Source of the DNA: Herbiconiux gentiana
GTDB lineage: Bacteria > Actinomycetota > Actinomycetes > Actinomycetales > Microbacteriaceae
Direction: 5' to 3'
NCBI RefSeq assembly: GCF_024978135.1
Contig: NZ_JANTEZ010000001.1
Span: forward strand, 434,001-498,000
Length of the DNA stretch: 64,000 bases
A program made the position numbers and the translations under genes. Within the stretch, counting starts at the first letter, position 1; the number at the start of each line of letters is the position of its first letter. Below are positions 43,385-52,860 of this stretch, piece after piece. The notes below the pieces were generated by a model. It was given only the letters and a program-made list of their open reading frames with translations, had not been told where the DNA came from and made no database searches.

Positions 43385-46300
43385 GGGCGTTCTCCACTTC
43401 GATCAGGGCCTGTCCCGACGAGCCGACGGCGACGGACCTCCCCGGCTCCTCGGTCTCGAGCTCGGCCAGCACGGGCACGCCGGCCGCCAGGGTCTCCCGG
43501 CCGACCAGCTCGACCAGCTCGGGGTACGCGCCGAAGGCCGTCAGCGAGTCGCCGTCGAGCCTCAGCGTGAGCCGGATGCGGTCGGACACGTTCAGGTTCT
43601 GCAGCTTGCGCTGGTTCTGCACGGCGCGGATGAGGTCGCGGGCCAGGCCCTCGGCCTCGAGCGCGGGCGTGAGCGTGGTGTCGAGCAGCACGAAGCCGCC
43701 GGCGGGCAGCAGCGCGAGCGCGGTGCTCTGCCCCGACTCGCCCTCGGCGGAGTCGGCCGCGGCCTCGAGCACGAGCTCGTACTCGCCCTCGAGCAGGTCG
43801 ATGCCACCGGCGTTCACCACGCCGTTGGCCTCGTTCCAGTCGCCCGAGCGGGCGCCCTTGATGGCCTGCTGCACGCTCTTGCCGAGGCGCGGGCCGGCCA
43901 CCCGGGCGTTCACGGTGAGCCGCGAGGTGATGCCGAACTCGGCGGCGCTGGTGGCGTGCTGGTCGACGAAGGTCACGCTCTTGACGTTGAGCTCGTCGCG
44001 CAGGATCGACTCGAACTGCGCCAGGTTCGACGCGTCGTCGGTGACGACCGTGAGCCCCGCGAGCGGCAGCCGTACGCGCAGCCCGTTGTTCTTCCGCAGC
44101 GACAGAGCGGTGGACGAGATGGCGCGCACCGTGTCCATGGTGTGCACGAGCCCGGCGTCGGCCGGGAAGTCGTTCTCGTCGGGCCAGTCGGTCAGGTGCA
44201 CGCTGCGCCCGCCGGTGAGGCCCTTCCACATCGCCTCGGAGACGAGCGGGATGAGCGGTGCGGCGACGCGGGTGACGGTCTCGAGCACCGTGTAGAGGGT
44301 GTCGAAGGCGGCGTGGTCGTCGCCCGACCAGAAGCGGTCGCGCGAGCGTCGCACGTACCAGTTCGTCAGCACGTCGGCGAAGTCGCGCAGCTTCGCGGAG
44401 GCGACGGTGGCGTCGAGCTCCTCGAGGTCGGCGGTCATCGACTGCACGAGCTCGCGGGTCTTGGCCAGCAGGTACCGGTCGAGCACGTCGGTCGAGTCGG
44501 TGCGCCACTGCGCCTCGTAGCCGCCCTCGGCGGCGCTGTTGGCGTACAGCGTGAAGAAGTAGTACGTGCTCCACAGCGGCAGCAGCAGCTCGCGCACGCC
44601 CTGGCGGATGCCCTCCTCCGTGACGACGAGGTTGCCGCCGCGCAGCACCGAGCTCGACATCAGGAACCACCGCATCGCATCCGAGCCGTCGCGGTCGAAG
44701 ACCTCGGAGACGTCGGGGTAGTTGCGCAGCGACTTCGACATCTTCTGCCCATCGGAGCCCAGCACGATGCCGTGGCTGATCACGTTGCGGAAGGCCGGCC
44801 GGTCGAACAGCGCGGTCGAGAGCACGTGCATCACGTAGAACCAGCCGCGGGTCTGCCCGATGTACTCGACGATGAAGTCGGCGGGGCTGTGGGTGCGGAA
44901 CCAGTCCTGGTTCTCGAACGGGTAGTGCACCTGGGCGAACGGCATCGACCCCGAGTCGAACCAGACGTCGAAGACGTCGGGGATGCGGCGCATCGTCGAG
45001 CGCCCGGTGGGGTCGTCGGGGTTCGGCCGGGTGAGGTCGTCGATGAACGGGCGGTGCAGGTCGGGCTCGCCGTCGCGGTTCAGCGGCAGCGTGCCGAAGT
45101 CGGCCTCGAGCTCGGCCAGCGAGCCGTAGACGTCGACCCGCGGGTACTCGGGGTCGTCGCTCTTCCACACCGGGATGGGCGAGCCCCAGTAGCGGTTGCG
45201 CGAGATCGACCAGTCGCGGGCCCCGGCGAGCCACTTGCCGAACTGCCCGTCCTTGACGTTCTCGGGCACCCACTCGATCTGCTGGTTGAGCTCCTCCATG
45301 CGGTCGCGGATGCTCGTGACCCGCACGAACCAGCTCGACACCGCTTTGTAGATGAGCGGGTTGCGGCAGCGCCAGCAGTGCGGGTAGCTGTGCTCGTAGC
45401 TCGCCTGGCGCATCAGCCGCCCCTCGGCCTTCAGCAGCTGCGTCAGCGGCTTGTTCGCCTCGAACACGTGCTGGCCCGCCACGTCGGAGACGGTGGACAG
45501 GAAGCGCCCGCCGTCGTCGACCGAGATAATCACGGGGATGCCCGCGGCCTCGCAGACCTTCTGGTCCTCCTCGCCGTAGGCGGGGGCCTGGTGCACGATG
45601 CCCGTGCCGTCGGTGGTGGACACGTAGTCGGCGACGAGGATCTGCCAGGCGTTCTGGGTGCCCCACTTCTCGGTGTCGGCGTAGTAGTCCCAGAGCCGCG
45701 CGTAGGCCACGCCCTCGAGCTCGCGGCCCTTCAGGGTGCGGGTGACGGCTGCGCGGGCCTCGTCGGCCGAGTCGTAGCCGAGCTCCTTGGCGTAGTTGCC
45801 GACCAGGTCGCTCGCCAGCAGGTAGTCGGCGACGAGCACACGCTGACCGGGCTCGCCCTCACGGGCCACTTCAGCGTCGGCGGTGCCGTTGGGGCCGGCC
45901 GGCACGACCGCGTAGTCGATGTCGGGGCCGACCGCGAGCGCCATGTTGGTGGGCAGCGTCCAGGGCGTCGTCGTCCAGGCGAGGGCGCGCACAGCGGTGA
46001 GGCCGAGCGCCTCGGCGCGCGACCCGACGAGCGGGAAGGTGACCGTGACCGTCTGGTCCTGGCGCATCTGGTAGACGTCGTCGTCCATCCGCAGCTCGTG
46101 GTTGGACAGCGGCGTCTCGTCCTTCCAGCAGTACGGCAGCACACGGTAGCCCTCGTAGGCGAGGCCCTTCGTGTGCAGCTGCTTGAAGGCCCAGAGCACG
46201 CTCTCCATGAAGGTCGTGTCGAGCGTCTTGTAGTCGTTGTCGAAGTCGACCCAGCGGGCCTGGCGGGTGACGTAGGCACGCCACTCGTCGGTGTACTTCA

Positions 46301-46697
46301 GCACCGATTTGCGGGAGGCGGCGTTGAAGACCTCGACGCCCATCTCCTCGATCTGGCTCTTCTCGGTGATGCCGAGCTGCTTCATCGCCTCGAGCTCGGC
46401 GGGCAGGCCGTGGGTGTCCCAGCCGAAGCGGCGGTCGACCTTCTTGCCGCGCATGGTCTGAAAACGCGGGAAGACGTCCTTGGCGTAGCCGGTCAGCAGG
46501 TGCCCGTAATGGGGCAGGCCGTTGGCGAAGGGCGGGCCGTCGTAGAAGACCCACTCCGGGCCGCCCTTGCGGTTCGCGATCGAGTCGCGGAAGGTGTCGT
46601 CGCCCTTCCAGAAGGCGAGCACGCCTTCCTCCACCTGCGGGAAGCTCGGCGACGGGACGACGGAGCTGAACTCGTCGGAGTCTTTGGGGTACGTCAT
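43377..46697 (-). CDS. ileS: Isoleucine-tRNA ligase
   Basis: A 1106-residue class I synthetase charging tRNA-Ile. The HIGH-type motif is [15 protein letters not shown] near residue 65, and KMSKS lies in [13 protein letters not shown] around 655. An editing domain is inserted between ([17 protein letters not shown]). The length and the PHYGH form resemble the longer, eukaryote-like IleRS group found in many actinobacteria. ATG 46697 lies five bases after AGGAG. A T-box riboswitch precedes it, so expression rises when tRNA-Ile is uncharged. Confidence 0.97.
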   Translation of the reverse strand: MTYPKDSDEFSSVVPSPSFPQVEEGVLAFWKGDDTFRDSIANRKGGPEWVFYDGPPFANGLPHYGHLLTGYAKDVFPRFQTMRGKKVDRRFGWDTHGLPAELEAMKQLGITEKSQIEEMGVEVFNAASRKSVLKYTDEWRAYVTRQARWVDFDNDYKTLDTTFMESVLWAFKQLHTKGLAYEGYRVLPYCWKDETPLSNHELRMDDDVYQMRQDQTVTVTFPLVGSRAEALGLTAVRALAWTTTPWTLPTNMALAVGPDIDYAVVPAGPNGTADAEVAREGEPGQRVLVADYLLASDLVGNYAKELGYDSADEARAAVTRTLKGRELEGVAYARLWDYYADTEKWGTQNAWQILVADYVSTTDGTGIVHQAPAYGEEDQKVCEAAGIPVIISVDDGGRFLSTVSDVAGQHVFEANKPLTQLLKAEGRLMRQASYEHSYPHCWRCRNPLIYKAVSSWFVRVTSIRDRMEELNQQIEWVPENVKDGQFGKWLAGARDWSISRNRYWGSPIPVWKSDDPEYPRVDVYGSLAELEADFGTLPLNRDGEPDLHRPFIDDLTRPNPDDPTGRSTMRRIPDVFDVWFDSGSMPFAQVHYPFENQDWFRTHSPADFIVEYIGQTRGWFYVMHVLSTALFDRPAFRNVISHGIVLGSDGQKMSKSLRNYPDVSEVFDRDGSDAMRWFLMSSSVLRGGNLVVTEEGIRQGVRELLLPLWSTYYFFTLYANSAAEGGYEAQWRTDSTDVLDRYLLAKTRELVQSMTADLEELDATVASAKLRDFADVLTNWYVRRSRDRFWSGDDHAAFDTLYTVLETVTRVAAPLIPLVSEAMWKGLTGGRSVHLTDWPDENDFPADAGLVHTMDTVRAISSTALSLRKNNGLRVRLPLAGLTVVTDDASNLAQFESILRDELNVKSVTFVDQHATSAAEFGITSRLTVNARVAGPRLGKSVQQAIKGARSGDWNEANGVVNAGGIDLLEGEYELVLEAAADSAEGESGQSTALALLPAGGFVLLDTTLTPALEAEGLARDLIRAVQNQRKLQNLNVSDRIRLTLRLDGDSLTAFGAYPELVELVGRETLAAGVPVLAELETEEPGRSVAVGSSGQALIEVENALV

Positions 46698-46699
46698 GG

Positions 46700-46918
46700 T
46701 TCTCCTGGACGGCCTGGTCGATGCTGCCTGTTCCACGAGGACGGTGGGCTCTCACCCGCCGTGGTACCACCTCGCTTGCCGCCCGGTGCGTTCGCTCCGG
46801 ATGGCCGCTCGTTCGTAGGCTGTGACGGGCCCGACCCGTTCGGTTCTACTGGGCCACCGGTCTCCCGGTCGCCGTTCTTCCGAAGACTCCCCGGTGATGG
46901 CCGGTTCACAGTCGTTCA
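46700..46918 (-). promoter_or_regulatory. T-box riboswitch, ileS leader (translational type)
   Basis: The leader carries the specifier AUC (46898-46896) in GGCCATCACCGG, matching tRNA-Ile(GAU), with a short stem I typical of actinobacterial ileS T-boxes. The T-box sequence GAGGTGGTACCACGG lies around 46775-46761; its UGGU bulge pairs with the tRNA ACCA end. No run of U follows. Instead UCCU in CCGTCCTCG (near 46740) can pair with AGGA of the ribosome site, as expected for control of translation start. Confidence 0.88.
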
Positions 46919-46925
46919 GTAGGCG

Positions 46926-46931
46926 ATTCTA
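46926..46931 (-). promoter_or_regulatory. -10 box of ileS leader
   Basis: TAGAAT on the minus strand, overlapping the stop codon of the tetR-type gene and about 28 bases before the T-box specifier. The predicted start of transcription near 46918 fits the T-box 5' end. No good -35 is seen 17-18 bases upstream. Confidence 0.5.
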
Positions 46932-47504
46932 ACCGATCCCGAAGCCCTCGAGCACAGGATGCACGACCTTCTGCAGATACGTGCCGAGAGGCCTGCGCTC
47001 CGGCCCGTCGGCCGCCCACCGCCCCACGGCCGCCGAGGCCGCGCCGATCACCGCGAGTCCGATCGCCCGCGCCACCAGGGCGTCGAGGCCACGGCCCACG
47101 AGGAAGGCCTCGACGACGTCGGCGTGGGCCAGGGCGCGGGCGAGACCGGCCGCCTTCAGCTCCTCGTCGATGCCCATCACGCGCCACTGGGTGAGCACGA
47201 GCGGCGCTCGGCCGGGGGTGAGGGCGGCGGCCGTGGTGGCGAGGGCCGCCTCGACGGCGGCCAGGGGGTCGGTGTCGGCGGGGGCGGCGGCGAGAGCATC
47301 CGTCAGCACCGTGCGGCTCGCGTCGAGCTCGACCCAGAGGAGGTCGGCCTTGCCGGGGAAGTAGTTGAAGAAGGTGTTGCGGCTGACCCCGGCGCGGCGG
47401 GTGATCTGCTCGATCGTGGTCTTCGCGTAGCCCTGCTCGAGGAAGAGCTCGGAGGCGGCCTCCTCGAGCATCCGCTGCGACGACGCCCTGGGCCGACCGG
47501 CCAT
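46929..47504 (-). CDS. TetR-family transcriptional regulator
   Basis: A 191-residue TetR repressor. The N-terminal HTH (about residues 10-55) reads MLEEAASELFLEQGYAKTTI then RRAGVSRNTFFNYFPGKADLL. The rest is a helical ligand-binding domain (LTQWRVMGIDEELKAAGLAR). Two adjacent ATGs (47507, 47504) follow GAGG; spacing favours 47504. It is divergent from the oligopeptide-type ABC operon across about 100 AT-richer bases and probably controls it. Confidence 0.9.
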   Translation of the reverse strand: MAGRPRASSQRMLEEAASELFLEQGYAKTTIEQITRRAGVSRNTFFNYFPGKADLLWVELDASRTVLTDALAAAPADTDPLAAVEAALATTAAALTPGRAPLVLTQWRVMGIDEELKAAGLARALAHADVVEAFLVGRGLDALVARAIGLAVIGAASAAVGRWAADGPERRPLGTYLQKVVHPVLEGFGIG

Positions 47505-47604
47505 CATCGCTCCTCGGGGGAATAAATAGATCGCGTACAAGAATTAGACTGGTGACGATCACAGCAGATCGCCCTCCCACCATCCCATACAGAACGGCTC
47601 CGTC

Positions 47605-49260
47605 GTGCCCCTGCGTCACCGCTCCCTCGCCCTCTCCCTCGCCGGGCTGGCCACCGCCTCCGCCCTGCTGCTGGCCGGATGCTCGGCCGACGCCGGCCCG
47701 GCCGACACCCCCTCGACCCCCGTCGCCGGCGGCACCCTCACCTACGCGACCGGCTTCGGCGAGCCGACCTGCCTCGACCCGCACGTGGGCGGCAACATGC
47801 CGCAGGCCCTCGTGGGCACCAACGTGCTCGAGTCGCTGTTCTCGCAGGACGAGACCGGGGCGATCGTGCCGTGGCTCGCCGAATCGGGTGTCGCCGCCGA
47901 CGACGGCCTCAGCTGGGACGTCACCCTCCGCGACGGGATCACCTTCACCGACGGCACACCGCTCGACGCCGCTGCGGTCGCCGCGAACGTGGCCCACATG
48001 AAGGACCCGGAGACCGCCTCCTCCACCGCGATCCTCGCCCTCGGCAAGGTCTCCTCGGTCGAGGTCGTCTCCCCCACCGTCGCCCGCTTCGTGCTGAGCG
48101 AGCCCGACAGCGCGCTGCTGGAGTCGCTCGCCCAGACCTGGCTCGCGATGGAGTCGCCGGCAGGCCTCGAGCGCGGCATGGAGGCGAACTGCGAGGCGCC
48201 CATCGGCACCGGCCCGTTCGTCTTCTCGGAGTGGGTCAAGCAGGACCACGTGACCCTCACCCGCAACGACGACTGGACCTCGGCGCCCGAGGGTTCGGCG
48301 CACGAGGGCCCGGCGTACCTCGACACGATCCAGTGGCGCTTCATCCCCGACCCGGCGACGCGCTTCGCCGCGCTGCAGTCGGGCGAGGTCGACGTGATCG
48401 ACGAGATGCAGCCCGACAACGTCGTGGCCGCGGGCGCCGACGGGAGCGGGCTCGGAGTGCTGACGGGGGCGCTGCCCGGCGCGTCGATCCGGCTCGAGCT
48501 GAACTCGGGTTACGCGCCGTTCGACGACGAGTCGGTGCGCAAGGCGTTCATCGCCGCGGCCGACGTGAACCCGGGCATCCAGAGCCTGTTCTTCGGCACC
48601 GTCGAGCGCTCGTACTCGGTGCTGTCGTCGTCGACCCCGTTCGGCGCCTCGTTCGAGGACGACTACACGATCGACGCCGACAAGGCGAACCAGCTGCTCG
48701 ACGAGGCCGGCTGGACGACCCGAGACTCGGATGGCTACCGCACCAAGGACGGCCAGCGGCTGACGGTCGACTTCCCGGTCTCGACGAACCAGTCGATCCC
48801 GGCCGAGGTCTCGCTGTTCGAGCAGATCCAGGCCACCACCAAGGCGGTCGGCTTCGACGTCGAGCTGCACCCGATGGACCTGTCGAGCTGGTACGCCGCG
48901 CTCGGCTCCTGGGACTTCGACCTGACCAGCGCGATCTACACGAAGAACTCGCCCGACGTGCTGCGCATCTTGTACGACTCGGCGAACATCATCCCCGCGC
49001 CGAGCGGGTACCACCCGAACAACGCGCACGTCTCGATCCCCGAGCTCGACGACGCGGTGACCGCCGCCGGGCGCACCACCGACCCCGACGAACGCGCCGC
49101 TCTGTACGAGACGGCGCAGAAGCTGCTCGCCGACGGTGCCTACGTGCTGCCGCTCTACGACCACCTGCAGAAGATCGGCCACGGCGACCGGGTGCAGGGG
49201 CTGTCGCTCCTGCCGACGCTGCAGATCCCGTACTTCGGCGACACCTGGGTGAAGGGGTAG
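47605..49260 (+). CDS. ABC transporter substrate-binding lipoprotein, family 5
   Basis: A 551-residue solute-binding protein of the oligopeptide/nickel (SBP5) family. It has a lipoprotein signal (LATASALLLAGC, Cys near residue 26). Mature-domain hallmarks are CLDPHVGGN, WDVTLRDGITFTDGTPLDAAAV, APIGTGPFVFSEW, RIRLELNSG-like ASIRLELNSGYAPFDD and AVTAAGRTTDPDERAALYE. It delivers peptides or other small amphipathic molecules to the permeases encoded next. GTG 47605 is used. It starts a four-gene operon. Confidence 0.93.
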   Translation: MPLRHRSLALSLAGLATASALLLAGCSADAGPADTPSTPVAGGTLTYATGFGEPTCLDPHVGGNMPQALVGTNVLESLFSQDETGAIVPWLAESGVAADDGLSWDVTLRDGITFTDGTPLDAAAVAANVAHMKDPETASSTAILALGKVSSVEVVSPTVARFVLSEPDSALLESLAQTWLAMESPAGLERGMEANCEAPIGTGPFVFSEWVKQDHVTLTRNDDWTSAPEGSAHEGPAYLDTIQWRFIPDPATRFAALQSGEVDVIDEMQPDNVVAAGADGSGLGVLTGALPGASIRLELNSGYAPFDDESVRKAFIAAADVNPGIQSLFFGTVERSYSVLSSSTPFGASFEDDYTIDADKANQLLDEAGWTTRDSDGYRTKDGQRLTVDFPVSTNQSIPAEVSLFEQIQATTKAVGFDVELHPMDLSSWYAALGSWDFDLTSAIYTKNSPDVLRILYDSANIIPAPSGYHPNNAHVSIPELDDAVTAAGRTTDPDERAALYETAQKLLADGAYVLPLYDHLQKIGHGDRVQGLSLLPTLQIPYFGDTWVKG

Positions 49261-49267
49261 CGGGCGG

Positions 49268-50281
49268 ATGCGCGGCCGGGGTCCGGGCGTGAGCCGGGCC
49301 CTCCGGGTGGCGGCTGCTCTCGGCGGTGCGGTGTTCGTGCTCTGGGCGGCGGCCACGCTGACGTTCTTCGGGCTGCGGCTGATCCCGGGCGACCCGGCGC
49401 AGGCCGTGCTCGGCGGGCCGGGATCGCAGGCGAGCGCCGAGGCGCTGGCCGCCGTGCGGGCCGAGTACGGGTTCGACCAGCCGATCTGGGTGCAGTACCT
49501 GCGCTACCTCGGCCGTCTCGTCACGGGTGACCTCGGCACCTCGTACTCGCAGCGGCAGTCGGTCGCCTCGATCATCGGCAGCCAGATCGGCGGCACGCTG
49601 CTGCTCGCGGTGCTCGCGCTCGCGCTCGCCTGGCTGCTCGCCCTCGGGCTCGCCGTCTGGTCGACCCGCGGCGGACGGCTCGCCGCCGCGGTGGGGTCGG
49701 GCCTCGAGATCGTGGCGGCCGCCGTGCCGCACTTCTGGCTCGCGACCGTGCTGGTGCTGGTGTTCAGCACGACGCTGCGCTGGTTCCCGGCGGTGAGCAC
49801 GGCCGGGCCGGCCGGGCTGGTGCTGCCGGTGCTCACCCTCGCCCTGCCGCTAGCCGGGTTCCTCGGGCAGGTGATGCGCGAGTCGGTGCTCGACGCCCTC
49901 GAGGCGCCGTTCGTGCTCTCGGCCCGCGCCCGCGGCGAGAGCGAGCCGGGCGTTCGGTGGCGGCACGTGCTGCGGCACGGTGCACTGCCCGGCATCGCGC
50001 TCTCGGGCTGGGCCTTCGGCTGGCTGATCTCGGGGGCCGTGGTGGTCGAGACGATCTTCGCCCGGCCCGGGCTCGGACGCACGCTACTGAACGCGGTGCA
50101 GCTGCGGGACGTGCCGCTCGTGATCGGGGTCGTGCTCGTCGTGGCGGTGGGGTACGTGGTGATGACGCTGCTGACCGACGTGGTGTCCCGCATCGCGGAC
50201 CCGCGGCTGGCGGGTACAGGGCGGGGCTCCGGGCGGGGTCGCACTCGCGATCTGGCGCAGGTTCCGGCGGTGCGCGCATGA
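49268..50281 (+). CDS. ABC transporter permease (DppB type)
   Basis: A 337-residue inner-membrane permease with six hydrophobic helices. The N-terminal pattern is FFGLRLIPGDPAQAVLGG, typical of DppB/OppB, and the cytoplasmic EAA-like loop is FVLSARARGESEPGVRWRHVLRHGALPG. It begins eight bases after the binding-protein gene. It pairs with the downstream DppC-type permease, and its stop overlaps that start (ATGA). Confidence 0.93.
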   Translation: MRGRGPGVSRALRVAAALGGAVFVLWAAATLTFFGLRLIPGDPAQAVLGGPGSQASAEALAAVRAEYGFDQPIWVQYLRYLGRLVTGDLGTSYSQRQSVASIIGSQIGGTLLLAVLALALAWLLALGLAVWSTRGGRLAAAVGSGLEIVAAAVPHFWLATVLVLVFSTTLRWFPAVSTAGPAGLVLPVLTLALPLAGFLGQVMRESVLDALEAPFVLSARARGESEPGVRWRHVLRHGALPGIALSGWAFGWLISGAVVVETIFARPGLGRTLLNAVQLRDVPLVIGVVLVVAVGYVVMTLLTDVVSRIADPRLAGTGRGSGRGRTRDLAQVPAVRA

Positions 50282-51153
50282 GCCTGCCTGCGGTGTCGAC
50301 GGTGGCCGCCGTGGCCCCCGACGGGCGCGGCGCATCCACCGTGCGGCGCGGGCGACGGATGCTCGGCCCTGCCCAGTGGGTGGCCGTCGCCGTGCTGGCG
50401 CTGCTGCTTCTCGCGGCCGTCGCCCCCGCGGTGCTCGCGCCGGGCGACCCGTTCGCGATCGCCCCCACGGACGCCTTCCTGTCGCCGCGGTGGGGGCATC
50501 CGCTCGGCACCGACGAGTCGGGCCGGGACATCTACACCCGCGTGGTGCACGGAGCCGGCACCTCGCTCGTGATCGGGGTCGCCGCAACGGCGATCGGCAT
50601 CGTGCTCGCGCTCGTGCTGGGGCTCGCAGCCGCGCTCGGCGGGCGGGTCGTCGACTTCGGCGTGAACCGGCTCCTCGAGGTGCTCTTCGCCTTCCCGGGG
50701 CTGCTGCTGGCACTGCTCGTCATCACGGTCTACGGGCCGGGCATCGTCACCTCGACCATCGCGGTGGGGCTGGCGACGGCGCCGGGGTACGCACGGATCA
50801 TCCGCGCGCAGGCCCGCTCGGTCGCCACCGCCCCCTACGTCGAGGCGGCGGTGGTGCTCGGGCGGTCGCCGGGGCGCATCCTCGCGCGGCACATCCTGCC
50901 GAACGCCGTGCTGCCCGTGATCGTGCTCGTGACCCTCGGCGTGGGGCAGGCGATCGTCTGGGCGGCGGCGCTCAGCTACCTCGGCCTCGGGGCCGAGCCG
51001 CCCGCCGCGGAGTGGGGCGCGATGCTCTACGCGGGCAAGAACTACCTGGCGACGGCGTGGTGGATGACGTTCTTCCCGGGCCTCGCGATCGTGCTGGCGG
51101 CCGCGGCGACGACGGTGCTCGGGCGGGCGCTGCAGAAGCGGGGGCCGCGATGA
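50278..51153 (+). CDS. ABC transporter permease (DppC type)
   Basis: A 291-residue permease of the DppC/OppC type. It has an N-terminal cytoplasmic stretch and a helix before the periplasmic HPLGTDESGRDIYTRVVHG, then five helices. The ATPase-contact loop is YVEAAVVLGRSPGRILARHILPNA. Overlaps of four bases with both neighbours indicate translational coupling. The longer open frame upstream only mirrors the preceding gene. Confidence 0.93.
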   Translation: MSLPAVSTVAAVAPDGRGASTVRRGRRMLGPAQWVAVAVLALLLLAAVAPAVLAPGDPFAIAPTDAFLSPRWGHPLGTDESGRDIYTRVVHGAGTSLVIGVAATAIGIVLALVLGLAAALGGRVVDFGVNRLLEVLFAFPGLLLALLVITVYGPGIVTSTIAVGLATAPGYARIIRAQARSVATAPYVEAAVVLGRSPGRILARHILPNAVLPVIVLVTLGVGQAIVWAAALSYLGLGAEPPAAEWGAMLYAGKNYLATAWWMTFFPGLAIVLAAAATTVLGRALQKRGPR

Positions 51154-52856
51154 GCGCCGAGCCGCGGCCCGGCGTCCCGGCGCCTGAGGTGCTCGTGCGG
51201 GTCGAGGGCCTGCGGGTGGGGTTCGGCAGGCGCGGGGCGCGACGGGGGCCGGCCGTCGTCGACGGGGTGTCCTTCACGGTCGAGGCCGGGCGGGCGCTCG
51301 CGATCGTGGGCGAGTCGGGATCGGGCAAGTCGGTCACCGCCCGATCGCTGGTGGGGCTCGCGGGCCCCGGGGCGTGGACGTCGGCCAGGGCGCTGGAGGT
51401 GGGCGGAGCATCCGTTCTCGGACCCGTCGGCGCGGACGGCGCCGGCCGGGGCCTGTCGGCCGCCGCGTGGCGACGGATCCGCGGCGGCGAGGTGGGGCTG
51501 GTCGTGCAGGACGCGCTGGTGTCGCTCGACCCGCTGCGCCCGATCGGGCGGGAGATCGGCGACGCGCTGCGGCTGCACACGCGACTGTCGGCGTCCGAGC
51601 GGCGGGCGCGGGTGCTGTCGCTGCTCGACTCGGGCGGGATGCCCGAACCCGCCTCACGCCTCCACCAGCGCTCGGGCGAGCTCTCGGGCGGGCTGCGCCA
51701 GCGCGCGCTGATCGCGTCGGCGCTGGCTGCGTCACCGCGCCTGCTGATCGCCGACGAGCCGACGACGGCGCTGGACAGCACCGTGCAGGCGCAGATCCTC
51801 GCGCTGCTGGAGAGCGTGCGCGAGGCCGGCACCGGGCTGCTGTTCATCAGCCACGACCTCGCCGTGGTGTCGCGCATCGCCGACGACGTGCTCGTCATGC
51901 GGGCCGGCCGCGTCGTGGAGTCGGGGCCGGTGGCGCAGGTGCTCGGCGACCCGCAGCACGACTACACGAAGGCGCTGCTGCGCGCGGTGCCGACGGGGGT
52001 GCCGCGCGGGGTGCCGCTCGCCTGGCCCGGTGCGGGGTCGGGCGCCAGAACGGCTCCGGCGTCGGCTCCAGCCGTCGCGGCGGCGAGGGGCGCGTCGACG
52101 GCACCCCGCCCGGAGACGGCGCCCGTGCTCGAGCTCGACGGGGTGTCGAAGACGTTCGGGGGCCGGCTTGCGGTCGTCGACGTCACCCTGTCGCTCGCCG
52201 GCGGCAGCACGCTCGGGCTGGTCGGCGAGTCGGGCTCGGGCAAGACGACCCTCGCCCGCATCGCCCTCGGCCTCACCCCACCCGACACCGGCTCGGTGCG
52301 GCTCGACGGGCGGCACTGGGCGCCCGGTTCCGAGCGCGACCGCCGCTCCCGCCGCCCGCTGCTCGGCGCCGTCTACCAGGACGCCCTCTCGTCGTTCGAC
52401 CCGCGGCTGACCGTGCGGCAGATCCTCGCGGACGCCCTCCGCGGAGCATCCGCCCCCCGCCCCCTCGCCGAGCTGCTCGACGACGTCGGTCTCGCCCCCT
52501 CGATCGCCGAGGCTCGCCCCCTCGAGCTCTCGGGCGGACAGCGCCAGCGTGTGTCGATCGCCCGTGCGCTCGCGCCCTCGCCCCGCGTGATCGTGCTCGA
52601 CGAGCCGGTGTCGGCGCTGGACGTGTCGATCCAGGCGCAGATCCTCGACCTGCTCGACCGCCTGCAGCGCGAGCACGGTCTCGCGTACCTGTTCATCTCG
52701 CACGATCTCGGGGTGGTGCAGCACATGAGCGACACGCTCGCCGTCATGAAGGACGGCCGGATCGTCGAGCACGGGCGGTCGTCGGCCGTCTTCGACCGCC
52801 CGGCCCACCCGTACACCCAGGCGCTGCTCGCCGCTGCCCCCCGGCTTCACCCCTGA
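51150..52856 (+). CDS. ABC transporter ATPase, fused DppD/DppF
   Basis: A 568-residue protein carrying two complete nucleotide-binding domains. NBD1 has Walker A GESGSGKS near 54, signature LSGGLRQR near 177 and Walker B LLIADEPTTALD. NBD2 has Walker A GESGSGKTT near 357, signature LSGGQRQR and VIVLDEPVSALD. A 50-residue Ala/Pro linker joins them. One chain thus replaces the usual DppD and DppF subunits and powers the two permeases upstream. It ends a few bases before the convergent monooxygenase gene. Confidence 0.94.
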   Translation: MSAEPRPGVPAPEVLVRVEGLRVGFGRRGARRGPAVVDGVSFTVEAGRALAIVGESGSGKSVTARSLVGLAGPGAWTSARALEVGGASVLGPVGADGAGRGLSAAAWRRIRGGEVGLVVQDALVSLDPLRPIGREIGDALRLHTRLSASERRARVLSLLDSGGMPEPASRLHQRSGELSGGLRQRALIASALAASPRLLIADEPTTALDSTVQAQILALLESVREAGTGLLFISHDLAVVSRIADDVLVMRAGRVVESGPVAQVLGDPQHDYTKALLRAVPTGVPRGVPLAWPGAGSGARTAPASAPAVAAARGASTAPRPETAPVLELDGVSKTFGGRLAVVDVTLSLAGGSTLGLVGESGSGKTTLARIALGLTPPDTGSVRLDGRHWAPGSERDRRSRRPLLGAVYQDALSSFDPRLTVRQILADALRGASAPRPLAELLDDVGLAPSIAEARPLELSGGQRQRVSIARALAPSPRVIVLDEPVSALDVSIQAQILDLLDRLQREHGLAYLFISHDLGVVQHMSDTLAVMKDGRIVEHGRSSAVFDRPAHPYTQALLAAAPRLHP

Positions 52857-52860
52857 GGGC

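Noticed and set aside
43374-46922. 1182-codon plus-strand frame opposite ileS
   Set aside because: GC-skewed shadow frame; the minus strand encodes a complete isoleucyl-tRNA synthetase with all motifs.
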